Shown here piece by piece: positions 24,062-32,629 of a stretch of DNA of 43,818 nt. The stretch is from positions 1-43,818 of the forward strand of contig JAGFZX010000026.1 of assembly GCA_017889585.1 (NCBI GenBank). Reading direction: 5' to 3'. The DNA is from Bacillota bacterium (lineage in GTDB: Bacteria; Bacillota; Negativicutes; DSM-13327). The notes beneath the pieces are model-generated. The model ran no database searches, was not told the DNA's origin, and saw nothing but the letters and a program-made list of their open reading frames with translations. The translations under genes were made by a program, and so were the position numbers. Numbering within the stretch: position 1 is the stretch's first letter; each line of letters starts with the position of its first letter.

Positions 24062-25087
24062 ATGGCTGTAGAGTCGACAGACAAGTCTTGGGAAATTGAT
24101 TTTTTTAGCCCTGCTGATGCGCTAGGTGTGGTGGAATTGTACCGCGCAATTTATGGGGACAATTATCCAAGGCGGGAAGTATATGATCCTAAGGAATTGA
24201 TACGTTAGAGTGATGCTGGTGAAACATATCGGATGGTGACTCGTACTGATGAAGGTGAAGTGATAGGACATATTGCCTTATACCGTTCATCACCACCCAA
24301 TAAAGATCTTTATGAACAGGGACAAATGATGGTTAGGCACGACTATCGCCAGACAATGATGGCTACGAAGCTAGTTCATGAGTCCCTAGAAAAAATTCCC
24401 CCGCGTTATGAATTAGAGCAAGTATGGGGGGAAGCGGTCTGTAATCATTTATTTACTCAACAAACAGTGTTGGGACAAGGTTTTTATGAAACGGGACTAG
24501 AGATGGATTTGATGCCTGCGGAGTCTTATAGTCAGGCGAATTCTCAAGCGACGAATGGTCGCGTTTCTACGATGGTTGTTTTTCGCAACTTTAAAACTAG
24601 GCCGCAGACCATCTATCTGCCGGTTGTTTACGAAGAGATGTTGCAAGAAATTTATGCTACCGCAGATTGTGGACATACTTTTTTTACCGCAGATGCGGTA
24701 CTGCCAGCAGACATAGCGACAGTGGGAGAATTACAGATGTTTGCTGAGGCAGGGGTAGCAAGACTTACTTTTGATAAAATAGGTGGTAATTTCAAAGATT
24801 ATTTCGATAGTTTGGAGAAACAGATAGTAACATCGGGGATTGTTGTTACGCAAGTATTTATTAGACTGACTCGTCCTTGGACAGGGGCAGTAGTTGATGC
24901 ATTACGCCAGCGTGGTTACTTTTTTGGTGGGGCACTGCCACGGTGGTTTGATGATGACGGTTTCTTCATGCAAAAAATAGTTGGTTCGCCCAATTTTGAT
25001 GGCGCAAATATCTATAGTAAACGGGCTAAGAAAATTAAGGAATTTATTAAATTTGATTGGCAAGCAGTAACGGGAACCATTCTATAA
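24062..25087 (+). pseudogene. GNAT family acetyltransferase-like gene with in-frame TAG (operon copy 1)
   Basis: The gene starts at 24062 after GAGGAGG and aligns along its full length with the intact paralogue at 27707. Codon 49 is TAG (24206-24208) where the paralogue has CAG: GAATTGATACGT is followed by TAG in one and CAG in the other. Nothing else is broken. The N-terminal GNAT domain continues with GHIALYRSSPPNK and GQMMVRHDYRQ (acyl-CoA-binding region). The C-terminal half has PWTGAVVDALRQRGYFFGGA. A truncated 48-residue peptide is expected unless the stop is read through, or translation restarts downstream. A sequencing error is possible. Confidence 0.85.
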
Positions 25088-25109
25088 GTTCAAAGGAAGT
25101 GAAGGGAGA

Positions 25110-26759
25110 ATGATTATACAGGAAACGGATCGGTTGACGGTCGGCAGCTTGTTGGCAAAGAAAGTACATATTGCGCCAAATAGCCGAGCACTGCTCTACT
25201 GTAAACAACAGGTAGAGTATACATATGGTGAACTTAACAATATTTCCTGCAGTGTTGCCCAAGGACTGCTAGCCCTTGATGTGGTTCATGGTAGTCCTGC
25301 TGCTATTTGGGCAACAAACTTACCAGAATGGTTATTGATCCAGTTTGGTTGTGCTAAGGTGGGTGTACCATTAGTAGCAATCAATAGTAATTATCGCGCC
25401 TATGAATTGGAATATGTTCTTAAACAATCAATCACTACAACATTATTTATTGCTGATGGTGCCAGTCAACCAGGGGAATACCTAACTGCGATCTATGAAA
25501 TATGTCCTGAACTGAAAACAGCGCGGCCAGGGTGTTTGCAGTCAGAGCGTCTGCCAGCACTGAGAAATGTTGTTTTTCTGGGGCAAGAACAGCATCCCGG
25601 TATGTTTACATGGCAAGAGTTTTTAGAGAAAAGCAAGAATACCAGTGATAAAGAATTAGCTGTTAGAGAAAATGCAGTAACCGGTGAGGATATTTTCGTT
25701 ATACAGTATACTTCTGGCACAACGGGTACACCAAAAGGTGCTATGTTTACCCAGCGCAGTTATATTATAAATGCATTGGCTACGGCAGAGTGCCAAGGGT
25801 TAACCTCGCAAGATATTAGTTGCATCCCGTTGCCTTTCTTCCATGCTTATGGTTGTATTGCGGTTATGGCAGCCGTTGCTGTTGGTGCTAGTATTGCTGC
25901 GATAGAACGATTTAATGCGCAAGAATTATTACGAACCATTCAATCTTGTCAGGCTACTGCCGTATGTGGCACGCCCACCATGTTCGTTGCGACTTTAGAA
26001 GAAATGAAGAATCATACCTATAATTTATCTTCTTTGCGCGGGGGTAATATGGCAGGTGCTCCTTGCTCATCGCAACTGGTCAAAACGGTGGTGGAAAAGA
26101 TGGGGGCACGTGAATTCGGTATATTATATGGGTCGACAGAAGCCATTATCAGTATTATGAATCGGTGGGATGATTCACTCGAACATCGCATTACTACCCT
26201 TGGACAGGCGATGCCTGAGGTAGAATTAAAAATTATTAATCCTCAGACGGGTATGACAGTGGCGACGGGAATTGATGGTGAGCTTTGTATTAAAAGCCCC
26301 TCCCAGATGAAAGGGTATTATAATATGCCAGAGACTACTGGCCAAGCGCTTGATGGCGAAGGTTGGTTACATAGTGGTGATTTAGCCTGTGCTACTGCTG
26401 AGGGATATTATCATATTACTGGTCGTATCAAGGATTTGATCATTCGCGGTGGTGAGAATGTGTATCCAGCGGAGATTGAAGAATTTTTATATACTCATCC
26501 CAAGATAAAAGACGCCCAGGTAGTGGGGATACCTTGTGAATATTACGGTGAAGAGGTGGTAGCCTTTATACGTTTACAAGTAGACCAAACCGCGACTCCA
26601 TTGGAAATAAAACGATATTGTCGAGAACGGATTGCCATTCATAAAGTTCCTGCCCAATTCCTGTTTGTGGATCAATATCCCCAGACTGCCAGTGGCAAGG
26701 TGCAGAAGTTTAGGCTAAAGGAAATGGCGATGCAGATGCTTAAGGGGAAAAAACTATAA
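25110..26759 (+). CDS. Adenylate-forming acyl-CoA/acyl-ACP ligase (ANL superfamily)
   Basis: The ATG at 25110 follows AAGGGAG. The 549-residue protein has all ANL core motifs: P-loop-like IQYTSGTTGTPKGAM (about 197-211), YGSTE (near 348), the hinge and Asp motif LHSGDLA, and GRIKDLIIRGGENVYPAEIEE. The C-terminal catalytic lysine is in QTASGKVQKFR. It activates a carboxylic acid with ATP and loads it on CoA or on a carrier protein. The next gene is a carrier protein 26 bases away, so loading of that protein is plausible. Overall it is closest to medium/long-chain FadD-like enzymes. The substrate is unknown. The copy 2 counterpart has been deleted. Confidence 0.9.
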   Translation: MIIQETDRLTVGSLLAKKVHIAPNSRALLYCKQQVEYTYGELNNISCSVAQGLLALDVVHGSPAAIWATNLPEWLLIQFGCAKVGVPLVAINSNYRAYELEYVLKQSITTTLFIADGASQPGEYLTAIYEICPELKTARPGCLQSERLPALRNVVFLGQEQHPGMFTWQEFLEKSKNTSDKELAVRENAVTGEDIFVIQYTSGTTGTPKGAMFTQRSYIINALATAECQGLTSQDISCIPLPFFHAYGCIAVMAAVAVGASIAAIERFNAQELLRTIQSCQATAVCGTPTMFVATLEEMKNHTYNLSSLRGGNMAGAPCSSQLVKTVVEKMGAREFGILYGSTEAIISIMNRWDDSLEHRITTLGQAMPEVELKIINPQTGMTVATGIDGELCIKSPSQMKGYYNMPETTGQALDGEGWLHSGDLACATAEGYYHITGRIKDLIIRGGENVYPAEIEEFLYTHPKIKDAQVVGIPCEYYGEEVVAFIRLQVDQTATPLEIKRYCRERIAIHKVPAQFLFVDQYPQTASGKVQKFRLKEMAMQMLKGKKL

Positions 26760-26785
26760 ATTTAATAATAAAGGGAGATGTCAAC

Positions 26786-27031
26786 ATGAACAGAACACAA
26801 ATTGAAAATCACTTACGGGAGATTATCGCCAAACGTGTACCTAGTAGTAGCCCAGAGTCAATCGACATGGATACAGAATTAGCACTGATCGGACTGGATT
26901 CTCTAGGTTTTAGTTGGCTGTTAGCTGATATTGAGGATACCTTTGATTTTATCGTGCAGGGGGCGGATATCTTGAAACTTAAAACATTAGGTAATACCAT
27001 TGATTACGTGGAAACTCATGTGTCAAAGTAG
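26786..27031 (+). CDS. Acyl carrier protein
   Basis: The 81-residue protein begins after AAGGGAG and has the four-helix ACP pattern. The phosphopantetheine attachment site is Ser39 in LIGLDSLGFSWLL. It would carry an acyl group as a thioester, probably loaded by the ligase just upstream. It is not next to fatty-acid synthesis genes, so it is likely dedicated to this pathway. Its 3' end overlaps by 14 bases the start (27018) of a truncated molybdenum-hydroxylase gene. In copy 2 only the first codons survive (28766-28792), and they run straight into the hydroxylase start. Confidence 0.9.
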   Translation: MNRTQIENHLREIIAKRVPSSSPESIDMDTELALIGLDSLGFSWLLADIEDTFDFIVQGADILKLKTLGNTIDYVETHVSK

Positions 27032-27530
27032 TCGTTTTATAACCAGCGAAGCGCCAGTTATCGGTAGATCGGCACTTAGAGTCGATGCGCTAACTAAAGT
27101 TACAGGCAAAGAAAAATACGCTACTGATTATTATCCAGAGAACTATCTTTGGACAGGTATCAAGCGTGCTGCCTATCCTCATGCTAACATTACGAGTCTT
27201 GATATTTCACTGGCCCAAAGTATGGTTGGCGTCATTTCGGTATTAACCAGTCAAGATGTGCTAGGCAGCAATCGCTTGGGTATTTCTGAAAAAGATCAAC
27301 CCATCTTGGCAGATGGTATTGTCAGGCATTATGGTGAGGCTGTCGCGTTAGTAACGGCTGAGACACAAGAAGTGCTTGAACAGGCACTTGCTGCTATTAT
27401 CGTGGAATATGAACCACTGCCTGCTGTATTTGATCCCGCAGAAGCTTTAAAAATACCACCAAATAAGTTTAGAGTGATGGCACCGTGGCGCGTACCAAGG
27501 CGTTGGTACGCGAATCAAAAGACTATCTAA
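27018..27530 (+). pseudogene. Truncated molybdenum hydroxylase large subunit fused to aminotransferase debris (operon copy 1)
   Basis: Start at 27018 (MCQSSRFITSEAPVIGRS). Residues 1-140 match the intact gene at 28785 almost residue for residue. At FDPAEALKIPPNKFRV the sequence jumps over about 90 codons present in the intact copy (between FDPEEA and LAEALKIPPNKFRV). At 27475/27476 it switches to aminotransferase sequence in another frame, ending at 27530. Most of the molybdopterin domain is lost, so it cannot be an active hydroxylase. Confidence 0.9.
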
Positions 27531-27667
27531 CACAGCAATTAGAAATTTTGGGACTACCTTATATTTGTGGTGAAGGTAATTATGTGATCATTCGTCTGCC
27601 CTTTAGCGATACATTGGCATATCGCAAACTCATGCGGATGGGGTACATGGTGCGGACGATGACAGGG
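27476..27667 (+). pseudogene. 3' fragment of a second HisC-like aminotransferase (operon copy 2)
   Basis: It encodes VARTKALVRESKDYLTQQLE and continues ILGLPYICGEGNYVIIRLPF to RTMTG. It matches the end of the intact enzyme (22384-22566) closely, with long stretches of identical bases. The N-terminal 280 residues, including the PLP lysine, and the last 25 or so residues are missing. It is joined directly to hydroxylase debris on the left. Confidence 0.92.
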
Positions 27668-27700
27668 GTTTGCCTATATTGAAATCAGATGGATAAGGAG
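27668..27700 (+). pseudogene. Probable scar of a deleted MATE gene (operon copy 2)
   Basis: The bases between the aminotransferase fragment and the GNAT ribosome-binding site can be read FAYIEIRW. They end with TGAAATCAGATGGATAAGGAGGATGT. The end of the intact MATE gene plus its spacer reads TYQVEIRG, then AAGATGGAATGAGGAGGATGT. The similarity suggests that only the last few MATE codons remain. It is short, so certainty is moderate. Confidence 0.45.
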
Positions 27701-27706
27701 GATGTC

Positions 27707-28735
27707 ATGATGACGGAAGAGTTGGTAGAGAAGTTTTGGAAAGTTGATTTTTTTAATTCGGCGGATGCACCAGGGGTAGTGGAATTATATCGGGCAATTT
27801 ATGGTGAAAATTATCCTAGAAGAGAAGTATATGATCCTGCGGAATTGATACGTCAGAGTGATGCTGGTGAAACATACCGAATGGTGGCTCGTACGAATGA
27901 GGGCGAGATTGTAGGACATATTGCTCTATACCGCTCATCGCCACCCAACAAAGAACTGTATGAACAGGGACAATTGATGGTTAGGCACGACTATCGTCAT
28001 ACATTGATAGCAATGAAATTGTTTACTGAGTCTTTAATGAAAATTCCTCCGCGTTACGGGTTAGAACAGGTATGGGCGGAAGCAGTATGTAATCATGTAT
28101 TTACGCAACAAGCAGCGATTCGACAAAAAGCTTACGAGACGGGGCTAGAAATGGATTTGATGCCTGCCGAGGCGTATAGTCAAGTCGATTCTCAGGTGGC
28201 AAATGGGCGTGTTTCTACATTGCTTGTTTTCCGGCACTTTAAGACTAGGCCACAGACCATCTATCTGCCGGCCGTTTATGAAGAGATGTTGCAAGAAATT
28301 TATACTAACGCAGATTGCGGACATCATTTCGTTACAGCGAATGCGGTACTGCCGGCAGACATCGCAACCGTGGGAGAATTACAGATATTTGTTGAGGCAG
28401 GGGTAGCAAGACTGACTTTTGACGAAACTGGCGGAGATTTTGCAGAGTATTTTGATGCCTTAGAGGAACAAGTAGTAGCAGCGGGGATGGTTGTTACGCA
28501 AGTATTTATTAGACTGACTCGCCCTTGGACAGGGGCAGTAGTTGACGCACTACGCCAGCGTGGTTACTTTTTTGGTGGGGCACTGCCACGTTGGTTTGAC
28601 GATGACGGTTTCTTTATGCAAAAAATAGTTGGTTCACCCAATTTTGATGGCGCGAATGTCTATAGCAAACGAGCCAAGAAAATCAAGGAATTTATTAAAA
28701 ATGATTGGCAAGTAGTAACGAGAAACGTTCTATAA
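27707..28735 (+). CDS. GNAT family N-acetyltransferase-like protein (operon copy 2, intact)
   Basis: Start at 27707, or three bases later at a second ATG, behind AAGGAGG. The 342-residue protein has an N-terminal GNAT domain (about 10-150) with ELYRAIYGENYPRRE, EIVGHIALYRSS and GQLMVRHDYRHTLIAMKL, the last being the usual CoA-pyrophosphate loop region. The C-terminal half (about 180-342) is a second, weaker acetyltransferase-like fold with WTGAVVDALRQRGYFFGG. It is the functional counterpart of the TAG-interrupted gene at 24062. The acyl acceptor is unknown; acylation of a pathway intermediate is plausible by position. Its stop lies about 50 bases before the intact hydroxylase start. Confidence 0.75.
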   Translation: MMTEELVEKFWKVDFFNSADAPGVVELYRAIYGENYPRREVYDPAELIRQSDAGETYRMVARTNEGEIVGHIALYRSSPPNKELYEQGQLMVRHDYRHTLIAMKLFTESLMKIPPRYGLEQVWAEAVCNHVFTQQAAIRQKAYETGLEMDLMPAEAYSQVDSQVANGRVSTLLVFRHFKTRPQTIYLPAVYEEMLQEIYTNADCGHHFVTANAVLPADIATVGELQIFVEAGVARLTFDETGGDFAEYFDALEEQVVAAGMVVTQVFIRLTRPWTGAVVDALRQRGYFFGGALPRWFDDDGFFMQKIVGSPNFDGANVYSKRAKKIKEFIKNDWQVVTRNVL

Positions 28736-28765
28736 GTTAAAAGGGAAGAGGAAGGAGATGCCAAC

Positions 28766-28792
28766 ATGGGCAGAAAGCAAAATCATGCATCA
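28766..28792 (+). pseudogene. Scar of a deleted acyl carrier protein gene (operon copy 2)
   Basis: After AAGGAGATGCCAAC, an ATG opens MGRKQNHAS-stop. The intact ACP gene has the same leader (GGGAGATGTCAAC) and starts MNRTQIENH. The remaining ACP codons and the whole ligase gene are absent. The scar runs into the hydroxylase start codon at 28785. Confidence 0.65.
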
Positions 28793-31130
28793 TAATAGTC
28801 GTCTGATAACTAGTGAGCCCCTAGTCATCGGCAGATCAGCGCCTAGGGTCGATGCGCTGACCAAAGTTGCGGGTGAAGAAAAGTATGCGACAGATTATTA
28901 TCCAGAGAACTACCTTTGGGCAGGTATCAAGCGTGCTGCCTATCCTCATGCTAGGATTAAAAGTCTTGATATTTCACAGGCAAAAAATATGGCTGGTGTC
29001 ATTTCGGTGTTGACAAGTCAAGATGTATTAGGCAGTAATCGGTTGGGCATTTTTGAAAAAGATCAACCTATCTTGGCAGATGGTATTGTCCGTCATTACG
29101 GTGAGGCCGTTGCGTTGGTAACGGCTGAGACGAAAGAAATACTAGAACAGGCACTGGCTGCGATTATGGTGAAATATGAACCACTTGCTGCCGTATTTGA
29201 TCCGGAAGAAGCTGTAGCGAAAGATGCTGTAGTCCTTTATCCTGGGAGAGCTGATGGTAACGTACTACTGCGTGGTGAAATCAGTTGCGGACGTGGTGCC
29301 GAGGCTTTAGTAGATTGTGCGTTTACTGCGGAAGTATCAATTGCACTAAATTGGCAAGATCATGCCTTTCTTGAGACAGAGGCTGGGGTAGCGTGGCTAG
29401 AAGAGGATGGTACCATTGCCATGATTGCCTCAACTCAGACCCCTTTTCGTGATCGGTTGGAATTGGCAGAGGCCTTGAAAATACCACCAAACAAGTTTAG
29501 AGTAAGGGTACCCTATTTAGGCGGTGCTTTCGGTGGTAAAGATGGCATTACGGTACAGGGATTTTTGGCACTAGCTGCTCAGCATTCAGGTGGACGAGCA
29601 GTAAAAATGTGGTATTCACGGGAAGAACGCTTTCTAGCAGGAACCAAGCGACATCCTGCAGTCATGAAATATACCTTAGGCTGTGACAGAGAAGGCCTTT
29701 TACAAGCCCTTGACTGTACTATTTTAATGGATACGGGTGCTTATTCGGCACTCGGTGGTGAGGTACTTGAGTTAGCAATGGAACATGCAGGTGGTCCGTA
29801 TTGTATTCCCCATACGCGAATCAAAGGGGCAGTTGTTTATACCAATAACCCCGTTGCTAGCGCCTTTCGTGGATTCGGTGTACCACAGGTAGCGGCGGCC
29901 ATCGAGCAGGTAGTTGATGAGCTGGCGAAAATAGTAGGTTTTGATTCCCTAACCTTTCGGCTGAAAAATGCCGTGCGTCGTGGCAGTGTTACACCTGCTG
30001 GAGTGCTATTAACGCAAACGGTAGGGATGGGAGAATGTTTGTCAAAGGTACAGGAACATCGGCTATGGCGTGAACGGCAATCATGGCAGAAAAGTGCTCC
30101 ACCCTTTAAACGGCGAGGTGTCGGTCTGGCAGCTTGTTATCATGCCGTTGGTTTTGGTCCAGTTATTCCCGATTATGCCAATGCCAAGCTAGAACTCACT
30201 ACCGATGGTCGTATTCTTGTTTCTGTTGGTGTTGTTGATATGGGACAGGGCAATGCTTCTACGTATATGCAAATTGTCGGGCATATTCTTTTCCAAGGCT
30301 ATGACAATATGGAGTTAGTCCTGCCTAATACATCTAGGACACTCCCTTCTGCCTCGTCTTCTGCCAGTCGGACGACCTTTACCTATGGCAAGGCACTGAC
30401 TGAAGCGGCGAATATACTGAAAGAGAGAATTCTCGCAAGAGCATTACTGCTGTTTTCGTTTCAATTACTTGAACAACTTAGTGTTCAGGATTTGGTATTA
30501 TTACCTGGGCGAATTTTACATCAGCCTTCTGGTCGGGAAGTTCCGCTGAAGATGATTGCAGGATTTATGGATCACAGTGAACGGATTGCGACATATAGTT
30601 ATACTTGTCCAGTCAATAAACAAGTACTGCCCACAGGAAAAAATCTACGGCATCATGGGTATCCTCATCGCGTATTTTCCTATGGTGTTCAGTTGGTTAG
30701 ACTACAGGTGGATACATTAACCGGTGAAGTGGAAGTATGTGATTTGCTAAACTGTATTGATGCTGGATGTGTGCTTAATCCCCAGGTTTTTGAACAGCAA
30801 ATCCAAGGTGGTGCTGCACAGGGAATTGGGTATGCCTTATTCGAAGATTTTGCTCTGCAAGAGGGGAAAATCAGGACCAATGATTTTTCTACCTATATCC
30901 TGCCAACGGCGATGGATATACCCAATATGGAAACAGTAGTTGTATCGTTAGCCGAGGATGATGGACCATATGGTATGAAAGGTGCAGGTGAAATTAGTAT
31001 CGATGGCGTTTTACCAGCCATCGCCAATGGTATTGCTGCTATAATCGGAACGCGTATTACCCGGGGAACGCTGACTGGGGAAAAAATATTATTGACGCTC
31101 CGTCAAGCGGGTAAGGAGGCTGTACGATGA
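28785..31130 (+). CDS. Molybdenum hydroxylase (xanthine dehydrogenase family), molybdopterin-binding large subunit
   Basis: Start at 28785 (MHHNSRLITSEP), matching the copy 1 start. The ATG at 28758 belongs to the old ACP leader. The 781-residue protein has the a/b hammerhead domain (about 15-130) and molybdopterin-binding domains. Motifs include PYLGGAFGGKDG, SAFRGFGVPQ, VDMGQGNAST and the catalytic-Glu motif GMKGAGEISIDG near the C-terminus. It should hydroxylate or dehydrogenate an N-heterocycle, aldehyde or similar substrate with water as the oxygen source. It overlaps the iron-sulfur subunit gene by four bases. No XdhC-type maturation gene is present. The substrate cannot be inferred. 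Confidence 0.9.
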   Translation: MHHNSRLITSEPLVIGRSAPRVDALTKVAGEEKYATDYYPENYLWAGIKRAAYPHARIKSLDISQAKNMAGVISVLTSQDVLGSNRLGIFEKDQPILADGIVRHYGEAVALVTAETKEILEQALAAIMVKYEPLAAVFDPEEAVAKDAVVLYPGRADGNVLLRGEISCGRGAEALVDCAFTAEVSIALNWQDHAFLETEAGVAWLEEDGTIAMIASTQTPFRDRLELAEALKIPPNKFRVRVPYLGGAFGGKDGITVQGFLALAAQHSGGRAVKMWYSREERFLAGTKRHPAVMKYTLGCDREGLLQALDCTILMDTGAYSALGGEVLELAMEHAGGPYCIPHTRIKGAVVYTNNPVASAFRGFGVPQVAAAIEQVVDELAKIVGFDSLTFRLKNAVRRGSVTPAGVLLTQTVGMGECLSKVQEHRLWRERQSWQKSAPPFKRRGVGLAACYHAVGFGPVIPDYANAKLELTTDGRILVSVGVVDMGQGNASTYMQIVGHILFQGYDNMELVLPNTSRTLPSASSSASRTTFTYGKALTEAANILKERILARALLLFSFQLLEQLSVQDLVLLPGRILHQPSGREVPLKMIAGFMDHSERIATYSYTCPVNKQVLPTGKNLRHHGYPHRVFSYGVQLVRLQVDTLTGEVEVCDLLNCIDAGCVLNPQVFEQQIQGGAAQGIGYALFEDFALQEGKIRTNDFSTYILPTAMDIPNMETVVVSLAEDDGPYGMKGAGEISIDGVLPAIANGIAAIIGTRITRGTLTGEKILLTLRQAGKEAVR

Positions 31131-31600
31131 GATTGAATTTTATGCTCAATGGTAAAGAAACGATAGTTGACACCCAGCCTGATCGGCGGGTGGTTGATCT
31201 TTTGCGGGAAGATTTGGGACTGATTGGTGCAAAAGAATGTTGTGGCGCAGGTGAATGTGGCGCTTGCACCATACTTGTTAATGGAATAAGCCGCCTTTCT
31301 TGTTTAATGCTAGCGGCTCAATTGGAAGGTATGGAAGTAACCACGATTGAAGGTGTAGCACCTGAGGGAGGATTTGATATTGTACAGCAGGCCTTTATTG
31401 ATCATGGTGCAGTGCAGTGCGGTTTTTGTACTCCTGGTATGGTGCTGGCAGTAATGGATTTGTTACACCGTAACCCACAGCCAACTAGCACGGAAATTAG
31501 AGAAGGACTAAGCGGAAATTTATGTCGCTGTACCGGTTATCAGAAGATTGTAGAAGCTGTTCTAGCAGCGGCTGCCTTGCTGAATGGGAGGCGTGGGTAA
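31127..31600 (+). CDS. Molybdenum hydroxylase, [2Fe-2S] small subunit
   Basis: The 157-residue protein has the two-cluster layout of this family. The plant-type ferredoxin motif CCGAGECGACTILVNG with a later Cys lies at about 38-62. The second cluster motif is CGFCTPGM followed by LSGNLCRCTGY (about 99-138). It passes electrons from the molybdenum centre to the FAD subunit. The start overlaps the large-subunit stop, and the stop overlaps the FAD-subunit start (TAATG), so the three subunits are translationally coupled. Confidence 0.95.
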   Translation: MRLNFMLNGKETIVDTQPDRRVVDLLREDLGLIGAKECCGAGECGACTILVNGISRLSCLMLAAQLEGMEVTTIEGVAPEGGFDIVQQAFIDHGAVQCGFCTPGMVLAVMDLLHRNPQPTSTEIREGLSGNLCRCTGYQKIVEAVLAAAALLNGRRG

Positions 31601-32451
31601 TGGACGTTTTGTTTCCGCGTACCATACAAGAGTTAAGAGAACTGTTTGTATCTTATCCTGATGGGCGTATCTTAGCTGGTGGTACTGATCTTTTAGTTCA
31701 GATTAGAAAACAGGGCAATAAACCTTCGACGTTATTTTCTGTGGAGCATTTAGCCCAGCTGCAGCGAGTGGAAGTGAATGAAACAGAGCTTTTTATTGGT
31801 GCTGGTGTGACACATCAACAACTTTTGGAATGTCCCATCATTAAGCAACATTTTCCAGTTCTGTATGATGCATTATCGGTGCTGGGTTCGCCACCGATCC
31901 GCCATAGTGGAACTCTAGGCGGAAATGTGTGTACTGCATCGCCGGCAGGAGATACTTTGCCACCGCTCTACGTTCTGGGCGCAAAGATTGCAATTAGTGA
32001 GCAAACAGCACAACGCTGTGTGCCGATTGCTCAGTTTATTCGAGGCCCGGGGCATACAATACTAAAACAGGGTGAATTTGTAACAGGTATTTATATTCCG
32101 CTGCCAATGCCGAATACGTTTTCTGCGTATTATAAGGTTGGCAAACGTAAGGCTCTGGCAATTTCCATTGCTAGTTTGGCTGTGATGCTAGAATTAAATT
32201 CTGATGAAACGGTGAAAAATCTTAAATTGGCTTGGGGGAGTGTCGGCCCTACTGTGATGATGTTACCAGCAGTAGAAGATTTTTTAAAGGGAAAGATTCT
32301 ATCTGATGAGGTACTAGCGCAGGCAGGAGAGATGGTAATGTTAAGTACTAAGCCTATTGATGATATTCGGGCAAGTGCTGAATATCGGCGACATTTAACG
32401 GCGAATTTGCTATTTTACCTTTGCAGTGATAGTCGTCTGGATTCTATATAA
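31600..32451 (+). CDS. Molybdenum hydroxylase, FAD-binding medium subunit
   Basis: Start at 31600 (MDVLFPRTIQELRELF), overlapping the previous stop codon by one base, with GGGAGG upstream. The 283-residue protein shows the FAD-binding motifs ILAGGTDLLVQIR and SPPIRHSGTLGGNVCTASPAGDTLP, then the CO-dehydrogenase flavoprotein C-terminal domain. It passes electrons to NAD or another acceptor. It ends the operon and is followed by a terminator at 32489. Confidence 0.93.
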   Translation: MDVLFPRTIQELRELFVSYPDGRILAGGTDLLVQIRKQGNKPSTLFSVEHLAQLQRVEVNETELFIGAGVTHQQLLECPIIKQHFPVLYDALSVLGSPPIRHSGTLGGNVCTASPAGDTLPPLYVLGAKIAISEQTAQRCVPIAQFIRGPGHTILKQGEFVTGIYIPLPMPNTFSAYYKVGKRKALAISIASLAVMLELNSDETVKNLKLAWGSVGPTVMMLPAVEDFLKGKILSDEVLAQAGEMVMLSTKPIDDIRASAEYRRHLTANLLFYLCSDSRLDSI

Positions 32452-32488
32452 AGAACAATTTGCTGAGTTAGTATGGTGTGGAAAAATA

Positions 32489-32525
32489 GGAAGGTATGAA
32501 AGAAAAATTTCGTGCCTTCCTTTTT
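32489..32525 (+). terminator. Rho-independent terminator of the duplicated operon
   Basis: GGAAGGTATGAAA pairs with TTTCGTGCCTTCC, using two G-T pairs, with a short loop, followed by TTTTT. It lies 38 bases after the FAD-subunit stop. Confidence 0.8.
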
Positions 32526-32629
32526 GATATTCGTGCTTGATTTTTCGAAAAGGTAGAATAAGAAAGTAAAGAATTTGGCGGTTAGTAGAAATAAATATTT
32601 TTTTATCAAGAGTATACGGTTAGGATAAA

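Noticed and set aside
24206..24208. TAG read as pyrrolysine
   Set aside because: The paralogue has Gln, not Lys, at this codon, GNAT proteins are not known Pyl proteins, and no pyl genes are in the window. A nonsense mutation is simpler.
28758..28784. ATG at 28758 as start of the hydroxylase large subunit
   Set aside because: This ATG overlaps the old ACP ribosome-binding site; the start at 28785 matches the start of the copy 1 homologue at 27018.
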